From Rhodalgimonas zhirmunskyi (GTDB lineage Bacteria > Pseudomonadota > Alphaproteobacteria > Rhodobacterales > Rhodobacteraceae): a DNA stretch of 64,000 bases. Positions 35,991 through 44,393 of this stretch are shown here, in pieces. The position numbers and the translations under genes were made by a program. The notes under the pieces are model-generated. The model saw nothing but the letters and a program-made list of their open reading frames with translations. It searched no databases and was not told the origin of the DNA. Within the stretch, counting starts at the first letter, position 1, and the number at the start of each line of letters is the position of its first letter. The stretch spans positions 1,450,615 to 1,514,614 of the forward strand of contig JANFFA010000001.1 in assembly GCA_030848925.1 (NCBI GenBank), read 5' to 3'.

Positions 35991-37010
35991 TTAGCGGAAC
36001 GGCGGCGAGTAGATCAGGCCACCGTTGGTCCACTGCGCGTTCAGACCGCGCGACAGGCCAATCGGGGTATCTTCACCGATGTTCTTGGCGAAGATTTCGC
36101 CGTAGTTGCCAGCAGCGGCGATCGCGTTCACCGCCCAGTCAGGCGACAGGCCGAACATCGCGCCGAGGTTGCCCTCGGTGCCGAGCAGGCGGTTGATTTC
36201 CGGATTGTTGCCGGCTTTCGACGCCATGTCTTTGACGTTGGCCGAGGTGATGCCCAGTTCTTCTGCCGCGACCAGCGCGTTCAGAGTCCAGCGAACGATA
36301 TCGCCCCATTCATCATCGCCGTGACGCACGAGCGGGCCGAGCGGCTCTTTCGAGATGATTTCCGGCAGGACCACGTGATCGCCCGGGTTCTCGAAGGTTG
36401 CGCGCGTTGCGGCAAGGCCGGATGCGTCAGTGGTGTAAACGTCGCAAGCGCCGGCAAGGTACTGCTGCTGCGCTTCGGCATTGGTTTCGATCGGAACCGG
36501 CTCATACGAGATGTTGTTCGAACGGAAGAAATCCGCAAGGTTGAGCTCGGTCGTGGTGCCGGTCTGGATGCAGACGGTCGCGCCATCGAGTTCCTTTGCC
36601 GAGCTGACGCCCAGTGCCTTGGGAACCATGAAGCCCTGACCGTCGTAGTAGTTCACGCCAACGAAGGTGAACTTGAGGTCCACATCGCGCGAGAAGGTCC
36701 AGGTGGTGTTACGTGCCAGCACGTCAATCTCGCCCGAGGCAAGTGCGGTGAAACGCGTCTTGCCGGTCGTCGGCACGAATTCAACGGCCTTGGGGTCGCC
36801 AAGAACCGATGCAGCTACAGCGCGGCAGACAGCAACGTCAAAGCCGCCCCATTCGCCATTCGCGTCCGGTGCAGAGAAGCCGGCGAGGCCGGTCGAAACG
36901 CCACAGTTCAGCTTGCCACGTGCCTTCACGTCGTCAAGTGTACCTGCAGCTGCGGCACCAGCAGCAAGACCAGCAACGGTCAGGGCGCCAAGAAATACGG
37001 TTTTTTTCAT
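35991..37010 (-). CDS. bztA: Amino acid ABC transporter substrate-binding protein BztA
   Basis: Periplasmic binding protein of 339 residues with a signal peptide (MKKTVFLG, then an Ala/Gly-rich core ending AAAAG near residue 23). The mature protein begins TLDDVKARGKLNCGVSTGL, as in BztA/AapJ, and has two-lobe type II features (GFDVAVCRAVAA and the WTFSRDVDLKFTFVGVNYYDGQGF stretch). It captures Glu, Gln, Asp and Asn by family knowledge. Start 37010 follows an AGAGG site; an in-frame ATG 8 codons upstream would spoil the signal peptide. Confidence 0.96.
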   Translation of the reverse strand: MKKTVFLGALTVAGLAAGAAAAGTLDDVKARGKLNCGVSTGLAGFSAPDANGEWGGFDVAVCRAVAASVLGDPKAVEFVPTTGKTRFTALASGEIDVLARNTTWTFSRDVDLKFTFVGVNYYDGQGFMVPKALGVSSAKELDGATVCIQTGTTTELNLADFFRSNNISYEPVPIETNAEAQQQYLAGACDVYTTDASGLAATRATFENPGDHVVLPEIISKEPLGPLVRHGDDEWGDIVRWTLNALVAAEELGITSANVKDMASKAGNNPEINRLLGTEGNLGAMFGLSPDWAVNAIAAAGNYGEIFAKNIGEDTPIGLSRGLNAQWTNGGLIYSPPFR

Positions 37011-37136
37011 GTTTACCTCTTCCTGAATTTCCACCCCTTAGGCGGGGCGGTTTGTTCGGCCAGAGCGGCCGAAGATGATTTCGCGAGAGGAGCTCCCCCC
37101 TCAACACCGACGAGTTTGGTCGCATTCATTTCAAAA

Positions 37137-37142
37137 CGTCAA
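37137..37142 (-). promoter_or_regulatory. Possible promoter -35 element for bztABCD
   Basis: TTGACG on the minus strand about 130 bases upstream of the bztA start. The -10 candidate 16-17 bases downstream (ACCAAA or CCAAAC) is weak, so only the -35 is convincing. Confidence 0.3.
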
Positions 37143-37163
37143 GCGATTCATAACCAAAATCAA

Positions 37164-37178
37164 TGGGGTTTCGCCCCA
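37164..37178 (-). terminator. Weak terminator after the ATP12 gene
   Basis: Hairpin TGGGG / CCCCA (37164-37168 with 37174-37178), 5-base loop, followed on the minus strand by ATTGATTTT. It lies between the ATP12 stop and the bztA promoter region. Confidence 0.45.
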
Positions 37179-37218
37179 ATCCGCTTGCAAATAATGAGAG
37201 TGACCAAGCGGAAGGCAC

Positions 37219-37935
37219 CTATCTGTTGGACCGCAAAATTTCTGCCAGCCGCGCCGCATGAAGGAACCCGGCCCGTTTGGCCGCCGCCATCTCGGCCGCT
37301 TCTTCATCGAGGCCCCATTGCTCTTGCTGCCACGTTTCATCGACGGTCGAGCGTGACCAGATCGTCTCGGCCGGTTCAAAGTCGTCGTGAGCGGCAAGCC
37401 CGAGCAGGAAACTGCCTGAAAGGCCTACCAAATCATGAAACGCGGTCAATTCGAAGGCGGTCATGGCGTGGGTGATATCGCGAATGCGACGCAATGCCGC
37501 TTCATCCTGCGGCCGGTGCATGACGCCTATGACAGGTTCAAGCACAATACCATGCGCCTCGCGCGCCCAATCAAGGACAGGATCCCAAGCCTCGGCCTGC
37601 CGCGTTACCAAGGTCTCGGGCGCATCGGCGCGATAGCAGGTCATGTCACTGTCGCCATAGGCCGCCAGCAAATCGGCGACTTCACCATGTTGGCGCGCCA
37701 CCTTGTCGAGTGCGGCATTGGCCGAACGGGTGAAGGGCATCGACAGCGGATCGATCTGTTCGGGCTGTGCGTTCCATTCGGCGGCGATTTCTTCTGCCAG
37801 CGTCCGCACCGGTACGACCAGCGCGGCCTTGGCCGGTGTCTTGACTGGGCGCCCGTCGAGATGGATTTCGTATCCGTTGTCAGATTCGATCGGCGCGGCC
37901 TCTTTCCAGAAGCGCTTGGCTTTCCATTCACTCAT
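37219..37935 (-). CDS. ATP12 family F1-ATPase assembly chaperone
   Basis: 238-residue protein of the ATP12 family, which in mitochondria and alphaproteobacteria assists assembly of the F1 alpha subunit. Recognised by KRFWKEAAPIES, the GYEIHLDGRPVKTPAKAAL block near residue 25, the AAEWNAQPEQIDPLSMPFTRSANAALD region and a C-terminal helical part with WGLDEEAAE. Start 37935 overlaps the stop of the HAD gene (ATGA). An upstream in-frame ATG at 37950 was rejected because it lies deeper in the HAD gene. Confidence 0.9.
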   Translation of the reverse strand: MSEWKAKRFWKEAAPIESDNGYEIHLDGRPVKTPAKAALVVPVRTLAEEIAAEWNAQPEQIDPLSMPFTRSANAALDKVARQHGEVADLLAAYGDSDMTCYRADAPETLVTRQAEAWDPVLDWAREAHGIVLEPVIGVMHRPQDEAALRRIRDITHAMTAFELTAFHDLVGLSGSFLLGLAAHDDFEPAETIWSRSTVDETWQQEQWGLDEEAAEMAAAKRAGFLHAARLAEILRSNR

Positions 37936-38603
37936 GCCTCGTCCCTCCAAAGGGTTTCAACCATGTGGCCCAGCTCCTCGAAATCCCCTGCGATGCGATC
38001 TGCCTGTGCGAGCGCAGAGGTCGGATGATACCCCCAACTCACCCCAATCGCACGGGTGCGCGCGGCCACGGCCATGTCAATGTCGAACGCGGTATCACCG
38101 ATCATCACGGCCCGGTCCGCATCGACCCCGGCCTCGGTCAGGGCCGCTTCGATCATCGCCGGGTGAGGTTTCGAGGGGTGAAAATCGGCGGTTTGCCGGG
38201 TGACGAAAAAACCCGCCAGATCATGCGCCTCGATCAGCGCGTCCAGCCCGCGTTTCGTTTTGCCCGTGGCCACACCCATCAACAACGCTTCATCGCGGGC
38301 CAACCGCTCAAGCAGCGCGCGCGCGCCGGGATAAAGCGGCGAGGCGCCATTTGCCTTGCGCTGCGCGAAATAGGCATCGCGATAGGCCTGCACCAGCCGA
38401 CCCTGCGCCGCCTCACCCAATTCCGGCGCAAGCCGGGCCATGGCCTGATCAAGCGAAAGACCCACGATCGAAAGGATGGCGGCGCGGGCGGGCGCGGCGC
38501 GCCCTTCGGCGGCAAAGGCCGCCCGCATCGCGCCGACGATCTCGGCCTGACTGTCGGCGAGCGTGCCGTCGACATCAAAGATGGCTAGGCGGAGGTCAAT
38601 CAT
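37932..38603 (-). CDS. HAD-superfamily phosphatase (phosphoglycolate phosphatase-like)
   Basis: HAD-IA hydrolase of 223 residues. Motif I is FDVDGTLADSQ with the nucleophilic Asp, motif II includes GVATGKTKRGLD, and motif IV is MIGDTAFDIDMAV. A cap domain lies between residues 20 and 85. Relatives dephosphorylate phosphoglycolate or similar small phosphates. It sits between a pseudouridine synthase and ATP12 in one operon (9-base gap, then ATGA). Confidence 0.87.
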   Translation of the reverse strand: MIDLRLAIFDVDGTLADSQAEIVGAMRAAFAAEGRAAPARAAILSIVGLSLDQAMARLAPELGEAAQGRLVQAYRDAYFAQRKANGASPLYPGARALLERLARDEALLMGVATGKTKRGLDALIEAHDLAGFFVTRQTADFHPSKPHPAMIEAALTEAGVDADRAVMIGDTAFDIDMAVAARTRAIGVSWGYHPTSALAQADRIAGDFEELGHMVETLWRDEA

Positions 38604-38612
38604 CCGTCGCCG

Positions 38613-39659
38613 TCATTCGTCATCGGTGAAGGGGTCTTCCGGCACGTCTTCGGCGCGCCACTGAAACATATCCCACGTGCGCTTCATATGCTCGGGCATC
38701 GGCGCGGTCAGCGAAAGCGGACGGCGCGTGACGGGATGTTCGATCATAAGGTGGCGGGCATGCAGGTGCATCTTACGGCTCAGATCGCCGCCCAGTTGCG
38801 CGCCCCAGCCATCGCCAAGGTTTTCCTGCGACGAGCCGCCGTATTTTCCATCGCCAATGATCGGGTGGCCCATCTCGGCCATATGCGCGCGCAATTGATG
38901 TGTGCGCCCCGTAATCGGCTCTAGCGCAACCCAGGCGCAACGCTGCGCGGCCTGTTCCAGCACGGCGTAATCGGTTTCGGCGCGTTTGGCGCCGGGCGTT
39001 TCCGAGATCCGGCCGGGATGCACGCAGATCATCTTCTCGCCCTGCCCCGCGCCGCCGCCGTAGGCCTTGACGAGGCCGAACTTGATCGTGCCCATGCGTG
39101 GGCTGGGAAGCCCCGCAACGGCGGCCCAGTAAATCTTGCGCGTGGCGCGGTGCCGGAACGAAGCTGTTAGATCGGTCGCCACCTGGCGTGACCGCGCCAG
39201 CAGCAGGATGCCCGACGTATCCTTGTCGAGACGGTGCACAAGGCGGGGTTTCTCGTCATAGCCAAAGCGCAGCGCCTCGGCGAGCGCATCAACATGGCGT
39301 GTGCCCTGCCCCGAGCCACCCTGCGTTGGCAGACCCGGCGGCTTGTTGATCGCAATGATATGATCGTCACGCCAGATCACCGCCTCGCGGATCATCAGCG
39401 CATCGGCATGGCTTATCTCGGAGCGCGCCTTGCTCTGTTGCACTTCGCCCGGCTCGGGCAAGGGCGGAACACGCACCTCCTGCCCCTCTTCGACGCGCGT
39501 GGCCGGTTTGACCCGCCCGCCATCAACGCGAATTTCGCCCTTGCGGCACATCTTCTCGATTCGGCCCTGCGGGACGTGCGGGAACTGACGACGGAACCAA
39601 CGATCAAGCCGCTGTCCACCTTCGCCCGAGGCGACCGTGAGAGTTTTAACCCGGCTCAT
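38613..39659 (-). CDS. RluC/RluD-type ribosomal large subunit pseudouridine synthase
   Basis: Isomerises uridines in 23S rRNA. The 348-residue protein has an N-terminal S4 RNA-binding domain (about residues 12-75: RLDRWFRRQFPHVPQGRIEKMCRKG). The catalytic core follows, with LVHRLDKDTSGILLLARS carrying the nucleophilic Asp, and then HQLRAHMAEMGHPIIGD. RluC (positions 955/2504/2580) is the most likely identity because of the S4 domain and length, but RluD cannot be excluded. It overlaps crcB by ATGA. Confidence 0.88.
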   Translation of the reverse strand: MSRVKTLTVASGEGGQRLDRWFRRQFPHVPQGRIEKMCRKGEIRVDGGRVKPATRVEEGQEVRVPPLPEPGEVQQSKARSEISHADALMIREAVIWRDDHIIAINKPPGLPTQGGSGQGTRHVDALAEALRFGYDEKPRLVHRLDKDTSGILLLARSRQVATDLTASFRHRATRKIYWAAVAGLPSPRMGTIKFGLVKAYGGGAGQGEKMICVHPGRISETPGAKRAETDYAVLEQAAQRCAWVALEPITGRTHQLRAHMAEMGHPIIGDGKYGGSSQENLGDGWGAQLGGDLSRKMHLHARHLMIEHPVTRRPLSLTAPMPEHMKRTWDMFQWRAEDVPEDPFTDDE

Positions 39660-40039
39660 GCGGCCAACACCGTGCGCATGGTGTGTACCCCGGCGATCAG
39701 CGCCGCGATGGCCACAACCACCGACAGCCCGACGTAAGCCCCGGCCAGATCATAGCGCCCTTCATCCATCAGCCGCCATGTTTCCAGCGAGAATGAGGAA
39801 AACGTGGTGAACCCACCCAGAACACCGGTGGCAAGAAACGCATTCCAGTGGGTCAGGCCCTTTTGGCCCAAATACACGATTAAGGCGCCCATCAGAAACG
39901 ATCCGAGGATATTGGCCACGATTACGCCCATCGGAAAAGTGTGATGTCCAAACCAATGGCCCACCGTCACCCCCAACAGGTAACGAGCCGAAGCGCCGAT
40001 TGCGCCGCCAAGGGCCACTTGAAATACTGTTCCGGTCAT
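39656..40039 (-). CDS. crcB: Fluoride ion transporter CrcB
   Basis: 127-residue four-helix Fluc channel that exports fluoride as a dual-topology dimer. Family motifs GGAIGASARY near the N-terminus, NILGSFLMG in helix 2 and GFTTFSSFSLE in helix 3 are present. It is upstream of the pseudouridine synthase by ATGA overlap. No fluoride riboswitch could be recognised in the upstream 157 bases. Confidence 0.94.
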   Translation of the reverse strand: MTGTVFQVALGGAIGASARYLLGVTVGHWFGHHTFPMGVIVANILGSFLMGALIVYLGQKGLTHWNAFLATGVLGGFTTFSSFSLETWRLMDEGRYDLAGAYVGLSVVVAIAALIAGVHTMRTVLAA

Positions 40040-40121
40040 GCGCGGTCTGTCTCAGGGGGCGCGGGCTTTGTCAAGCACGACGCCTACTTTCAAGCTTTTG
40101 CGCCCAGTTTGCCCGGGGCAT

Positions 40122-40184
40122 GAGTATTTATGGAAAAATGAAAGGAACAGTGCGCCCCCAGCTTTCATTTTTCTCCAAATACTC
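40122..40184. repeat. Long near-perfect inverted repeat between crcB and rarA
   Basis: Arms of 23 bases (40122-40144 and 40162-40184) beginning GAGTATTT and ending in the complement AAATACTC, with only a shift around GG/AT in the stem and a 17-base loop. The T- and A-rich stem suits a bidirectional terminator, lying downstream of rarA and upstream of crcB on the minus strand. It is AT-rich relative to the region, so it may also be a dispersed intergenic repeat. Confidence 0.6.
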
Positions 40185-40196
40185 GAATCCCGCGAT

Positions 40197-41519
40197 CTAC
40201 CCCCCGCGCTGTGTGCGCAGTTTCGCGAACCAGTCGACGCGCTTTTTCAACTCGCGCTCAAAACCGCGCTCGACGGGCTGGTAAAGCACCGGGCGTTTCA
40301 TCGTCTCGGGGAAATAGTTCTGCCCCGAGAAGCCGTCCTCGGCATCGTGGTCATAAGCATAGCCCGCGCCGTAGCCTTCGTCTTTCATCAGCCGCGTGGG
40401 CGCATTGAGGATATGTTTGGGCGGCGGTTCGGAGCCGGTTTTCTTCGCGCTGACCCGGGCCGCTTTATAGGCCACGTAAGCCGCGTTGGATTTTGGCGCG
40501 AGCGCGAGGTAAACCGTGGCCTGCGCCAATGCCAGCTCGCCTTCCGGAGAGCCAAGGCGCTCGTAGACCTCCCACGCGTGCAGGCAGTGGGTCTGGGCAT
40601 TGGGGTCGGCAAGGCCGATATCCTCGACCGCCATGCGCGTCAGGCGGCGGGCAAGGAAGCGCGGGTCTTCGCCGCCCTCAAACATTCGCGCCAGCCAATA
40701 GAGCGCGGCATCAGGATCCGAGCCGCGCACCGATTTGTGCAGCGCCGAGATCAGGTTGTAATGCTCTTCCCCGGATTTGTCGTATTTGGCCGCGCGCCGC
40801 ATCAGCCGCGTCGAAAGCTGGCCGGTGTCGAGCTTGCCCTCGACCTTCCACGCCATCACCTGCTCCACAAGGTTCAAAAGCGCGCGGCCATCGCCATCGG
40901 CCATTTCGAGAAGGGCCTCGCGCGCGGGGCCATCGAGCGGCAGGGCGCGATCCATGTCCTTTTCAGCCCTCTGGGCAAGGCGTTCAAGCGCCGCCAGATC
41001 GAGCCGTTTCAGCGTCAGCACCTGTGCACGTGACAGCAGGGCGGCGTTCAACTCGAAGCTGGGGTTTTCGGTCGTGGCGCCGACGAGAAGGATGGTGCCG
41101 TCTTCCATATGCGGCAGGAACCCGTCTTGCTGCGCCTTGTTGAAGCGGTGGATCTCGTCCACGAACAGCAGCGTGCCCTGCCCGTTCTGATGCCGGTGGC
41201 GCGCGGCTTCGAATACTTTGCGCAACTCCGGCACGCCGGTAAAAATCGCGCTGATCTGGACGAAATGCAAATCCGTCTCGGCGGCGAGAAGCCGTGCGAT
41301 GGTGGTCTTGCCCACCCCTGGCGGTCCCCAGAGAACCAGCGACGACAATGCGCCCGAGGCCAGCATAACGCCCAGCGGGCCTTCGGGGCCGAGAACGTGT
41401 TCTTGCCCGATCACTTCGGACAACGCTTGCGGGCGCAAACGATCGGCGAGCGGGCGTGGCCCCGGGGCCTCGGGCGATTTCGCGGGGCCTTCGCCCGGGG
41501 TATCGAAAAGATCGGCCAC
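40197..41519 (-). CDS. rarA: Replication-associated recombination protein A (MgsA/Mgs1/WRNIP1 family AAA+ ATPase)
   Basis: Clamp-loader-like ATPase acting at stalled replication forks. The 440-residue product has RPQALSEVIGQEHVLG near residue 30, Walker A GPPGVGKTTIARLLA, Walker B LLFVDEIHRFNKAQQD and sensor ATTENPSFELN. The C-terminal tetramerisation part contains FEGGEDPRFLARRLTRMAVEDIGLADPN. The start is a GTG at 41519. It lies 4 bases after the Do-protease stop, so the two are co-transcribed. Confidence 0.94.
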   Translation of the reverse strand: MADLFDTPGEGPAKSPEAPGPRPLADRLRPQALSEVIGQEHVLGPEGPLGVMLASGALSSLVLWGPPGVGKTTIARLLAAETDLHFVQISAIFTGVPELRKVFEAARHRHQNGQGTLLFVDEIHRFNKAQQDGFLPHMEDGTILLVGATTENPSFELNAALLSRAQVLTLKRLDLAALERLAQRAEKDMDRALPLDGPAREALLEMADGDGRALLNLVEQVMAWKVEGKLDTGQLSTRLMRRAAKYDKSGEEHYNLISALHKSVRGSDPDAALYWLARMFEGGEDPRFLARRLTRMAVEDIGLADPNAQTHCLHAWEVYERLGSPEGELALAQATVYLALAPKSNAAYVAYKAARVSAKKTGSEPPPKHILNAPTRLMKDEGYGAGYAYDHDAEDGFSGQNYFPETMKRPVLYQPVERGFERELKKRVDWFAKLRTQRGG

Positions 41520-41523
41520 CGCG

Positions 41524-43014
41524 TCAGTTCCGAAAGCGCAGCTGTGCGCGTTTCATGCCGCGTTGCATATCAAGCGTAAGCCAGCCGCGCACCTGTTCCA
41601 ACGCGCGCACCGCGGATTGGCTGTCGCTGACCGGCGTGCCATCAATCGCCCGGATCACATCGCCACGCGCCAACCCGGCGCGCGGGCCAGCGGGGCCGGG
41701 ATCGGTGATCACCACCCCGTCGACCGAGAGCGGCAGGCCAAGTTCGGCCAGAAGCGCGGGGTTGATGTTGCTCAGTTCCACCTCGGGCAGGGCCGCCCGG
41801 CGCGAGGTCTTGCGCGGATCGCGCGGCGGCGTGTCGGGCGCATCAATCAGGCTGACCGTAACTTCGCTCACCTCTCCGTCGCGCAGCCGGGTGATCGGCA
41901 CGTCATTGCCCAAGCCCGCGACAGTCATGCGAAACACCATCTCGTCGGCGGTGTTGACCGGCTGGCCATCGACCTCGGTCACGATATCGCCGGGTTTAAA
42001 TCCGGCCTTCAGAAACGGGCTTGAGGGATGCAGTTCCGAGATCACAAGGCCACGCGGGGTGCCCAGCCCAAGACTTTCGGCGATGGCAGCATCGACCGGC
42101 TGGCCGTTCATCCCGGCCCAAGGGCGGCGAAAGCCCTCGGCCCCCGCCTGCGCCTGTTCGACAAACCGCGCGACCAGCGCCGAGGGGATGGCAAAGCCGA
42201 TCCCGTTGGACCCGCCCGAGCGTGTGACGATCCGGGTATTGATGCCGATCAGTCGCCCGGCCATATCGATCAGCGCGCCGCCCGAATTGCCCGGGTTGAT
42301 CGGCGCATCGGTTTGCAGGAAATAGCCGCGCGCGCCGCCCGTGGCCGTGCCCGACCGCGCCAGCCCCGAAACGATGCCGCTGCTCACCGTCTGGCCCACG
42401 CCGAACGGGTTGCCGATGGCCAGAACGAGTTCGCCCACCTCGACGGTATCACTGTCGCGAAACTCGAGATGCGGCATATCCCGCGCGCCGTCGAGCCGCA
42501 GTATGGCCAAATCCGCATCGCGATCCGAGATCAGGATGCGCGCATCAAATTCGCGCCGGTCGTTCAGGACGACACGGATGTCGGTTGCCTCGTCCACGAC
42601 ATGATAGTTCGTGACCATGATCCCGTCCGCCGTGAGGATGACGCCAGACCCCAGCGAATTCTGCACCTGCGGGCGCGTCGCGCCGGAGCCGCGAAAGAAA
42701 TCCTGAAAGAACGGATCGTTGGCGAAGGGGCTGGTGCGCACCTGCACGATTCGCTTGGCGAAGATGTTGACCACGGCCGGCGCCGCGCGTTTTACCAGCG
42801 GCGCAAAAGAGAGTGCGATCTCGGCCTGGCTGGTCGGCACTCGCGTTTCGGCCAAGCCTGCGGATGCGGGGGCAAGCGCGACAGCCCCGGCCAGCAGCAG
42901 CGCGGTGACCGGCGACGGCAGCCGACGGTCGAGGCGTCTGGCTGGTTGGCCGCGAAAACGGCCTCCGCTGCTCAATCCTCTGGACAATAGCATCGCTCGA
43001 AGCATCGCCTGCAC
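41524..43014 (-). CDS. Do family periplasmic serine endoprotease (DegP/DegQ type)
   Basis: Periplasmic protease-chaperone of 496 residues. A signal peptide (hydrophobic core near residues 35-55, AGLAETR cleavage region) precedes a trypsin-like domain. The triad His in VTNYHVVDEA, Asp in DRDADLAIL and Ser in PGNSGGAL are all present. Two PDZ domains follow (near residues 290-370 and 400-480); the first carries PRGLVISELHPSSPFLKAG. The N-terminus is basic and the exact start among several Met is uncertain. It lies upstream of rarA. Confidence 0.92.
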   Translation of the reverse strand: MQAMLRAMLLSRGLSSGGRFRGQPARRLDRRLPSPVTALLLAGAVALAPASAGLAETRVPTSQAEIALSFAPLVKRAAPAVVNIFAKRIVQVRTSPFANDPFFQDFFRGSGATRPQVQNSLGSGVILTADGIMVTNYHVVDEATDIRVVLNDRREFDARILISDRDADLAILRLDGARDMPHLEFRDSDTVEVGELVLAIGNPFGVGQTVSSGIVSGLARSGTATGGARGYFLQTDAPINPGNSGGALIDMAGRLIGINTRIVTRSGGSNGIGFAIPSALVARFVEQAQAGAEGFRRPWAGMNGQPVDAAIAESLGLGTPRGLVISELHPSSPFLKAGFKPGDIVTEVDGQPVNTADEMVFRMTVAGLGNDVPITRLRDGEVSEVTVSLIDAPDTPPRDPRKTSRRAALPEVELSNINPALLAELGLPLSVDGVVITDPGPAGPRAGLARGDVIRAIDGTPVSDSQSAVRALEQVRGWLTLDMQRGMKRAQLRFRN

Positions 43015-43082
43015 TCTCTTCCTGCGTCAATTCCAGATCATCGGCCAAGATATGCGGAGCGCGGCCCCGGAATGCAAGGCAA

Positions 43083-43108
43083 GGAACCGCTGGGCGGGGC
43101 TTGGCGTT
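43083..43108 (+). promoter_or_regulatory. Promoter-like site GGAAC-N17-CGTT upstream of the small stress-like gene
   Basis: GGAAC at 43083-43087 and CGTT at 43105-43108 are separated by 17 bases, matching the general stress response (EcfG) promoter pattern of alphaproteobacteria. It lies 32 bases before ATG 43140, the right distance for a promoter. Many Rhodobacterales are reported to lack the PhyR-EcfG system, so the sigma factor involved is uncertain. Confidence 0.5.
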
Positions 43109-43139
43109 GACCTTTTGAACAAGCGATAGGAGGCACAAG

Positions 43140-43370
43140 ATGGCCGAACGAAAGAGGTCGAACGACGGCACCCGCGAAACCGAGCAGTTTATCGACGCCG
43201 AAGAAACGCCAAGCCAACAGGGCCGCGAAGGTGGTACACTCGAGCGCAAGGTCGGCACCCGTGACCTGCTCAAGCAGGCAGAACAGGGCGGCGGCGCGAC
43301 CCGCGTTCACAAGTCCGACGAGAAGGGCCAAGGCAATCTTGGCGGACATCACGGCACCGGCAAGGACTGA
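43140..43370 (+). CDS. Small hydrophilic protein of unknown function, possibly stress-induced
   Basis: 76 residues, very rich in Gly, Glu, Lys, Arg and Gln, with no hydrophobic core, so probably disordered. A strong AGGAGG-type ribosome binding site 6 bases before ATG 43140 supports translation. The preceding promoter-like site fits stress control. The C-terminus (GHHGTGKD) ends within the first unit of a 14-bp tandem repeat. A host-attachment-like gene follows 57 bases later. No family recognised. Confidence 0.65.
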   Translation: MAERKRSNDGTRETEQFIDAEETPSQQGREGGTLERKVGTRDLLKQAEQGGGATRVHKSDEKGQGNLGGHHGTGKD

Positions 43371-43400
43371 CTGGCAAGGACTGACTCGCAAGGACTGAAC
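43359..43400 (+). repeat. Three tandem copies of a 14-bp unit
   Basis: GGCAAGGACTGACT is repeated at 43359-43372 and 43373-43386 exactly, with a diverged copy CGCAAGGACTGAAC at 43387-43400. The first copy includes the stop codon of the small hydrophilic protein, so the repeat adds three in-register GKD-stop endings. Confidence 0.85.
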
Positions 43401-43426
43401 CGAGACGCGCAAAGGAGGCACGCCCA

Positions 43427-43882
43427 ATGACAAAGCTGAAACAAGACACTCTGATCGTGGTGGCGGATGGCGAAAAGGTGCTGTTCCTGCGGAACCTGAC
43501 GGATCACCAGAACCCGAACTTCGAAGTGACCGGCAAGGAAGAGCAGGACAATCCGCCAGACAGGGCGCAAGGCACGGATAAACCGGGCCGGATGCCCGAC
43601 ACGGGCCATTCCCAGCGCTCAGGGCTTGATGAAACCGACTGGCACGAGCTTGCGAAAGAGCGGTTTGCCGCCGATCTGGCCGACATGCTCTATGAACGGG
43701 CACACAAGGGAGAGTTCGAGCGTCTCGTGCTCGTCGCCTCGCCGCCGGTTTTGGGCGAGTTGCGCGACAAGATGCACAAGGAAGTCAGCGATCGGGTCGT
43801 GGCCGAAATCCCCAAGACCCTGACCAATCATCCCGTGAACGAGATCGAGAAACTCGTGAAACAAGAGATGGCTTCGGACTGA
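43427..43882 (+). CDS. Host-attachment (baeRF-family-like) protein
   Basis: 151 residues resembling host-attachment or baeRF-type proteins, a family related to eRF1/Rof folds and linked to stress. Features are TLIVVADGEKVLFLRNL at the N-terminus and the conserved C-terminal part FAADLADMLYERAHKGEFERLVLVASPPVLGELRDKM, typical of the release-factor-like core. A strong AAGGAGG site precedes ATG 43427. The name host attachment comes from Agrobacterium studies; the role here is unknown. It probably belongs to the same unit as the upstream small gene. Confidence 0.8.
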   Translation: MTKLKQDTLIVVADGEKVLFLRNLTDHQNPNFEVTGKEEQDNPPDRAQGTDKPGRMPDTGHSQRSGLDETDWHELAKERFAADLADMLYERAHKGEFERLVLVASPPVLGELRDKMHKEVSDRVVAEIPKTLTNHPVNEIEKLVKQEMASD

Positions 43883-43903
43883 CGACCCACCTGCACGTTG
43901 GAC

Positions 43904-43947
43904 AAAGAAAAACCCCCGCCGGGATCGCTCCGGGCGGGGGTTTCTTT
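43904..43947. terminator. Bidirectional terminator between the baeRF-like gene and rplQ
   Basis: Stem core AAACCCCCGCC / GGCGGGGGTTT (43910-43920 with 43933-43943), flanked by A-rich sequence on the left and T-rich on the right. It can end both the plus-strand gene and the minus-strand ribosomal operon. Confidence 0.85.
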
Positions 43948-43964
43948 ATTCGTTCGAGAAGAGA

Positions 43965-44393
43965 TCAATCTTCGGCGTCGGCCATCTCTTCTTCTTCGGC
44001 GAGGCGGGCCTTGTCGGCAGCGCCCTTGGCATTCACATCGCGGTCGACCAGTTCGATGATCGCCATCGGCGCCATGTCGCCATAGCGGAAACCGGCTTTC
44101 AACACGCGGGTGTAGCCACCGTTACGCTCGGCGTAGCGCGGGCCCAGAACTTCGAACAGCTTGGCAACGTCCTTGTCCTGCTTGAGCTGTGCCGCGGCCT
44201 GACGGCGGGCATGCAGGTCGCCACGTTTGCCCAGCGTGATCAGCTTGTCCATGATCCGCTTGAGTTCTTTGGCTTTCGGCAGGGTCGTCTTGATCTGCTC
44301 ATGCTCGATCAGCGAGCCGGCCATGTTCGAGAAAAGCGCCTTGCGGTGCTCGTGGGTGCGGTTGAGGCGGCGATAGCCTTTTGCGTGACGCAT
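43965..44393 (-). CDS. rplQ: 50S ribosomal protein L17
   Basis: 142 residues. The N-terminus [24 protein letters not shown] and the [15 protein letters not shown] stretch are typical. An acidic C-terminal extension ([13 protein letters not shown]) is longer than in E. coli L17. It is the last gene of the alpha operon, separated from rpoA by 254 bases containing several strong hairpins, so its expression may be set separately. It binds near the polypeptide exit tunnel. Confidence 0.97.
   Translation of the reverse strand: MRHAKGYRRLNRTHEHRKALFSNMAGSLIEHEQIKTTLPKAKELKRIMDKLITLGKRGDLHARRQAAAQLKQDKDVAKLFEVLGPRYAERNGGYTRVLKAGFRYGDMAPMAIIELVDRDVNAKGAADKARLAEEEEMADAED

Noticed and set aside
40040..40121. 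Fluoride riboswitch upstream of crcB
   Set aside because: No conserved fluoride aptamer motif was found on the minus strand before the start codon.
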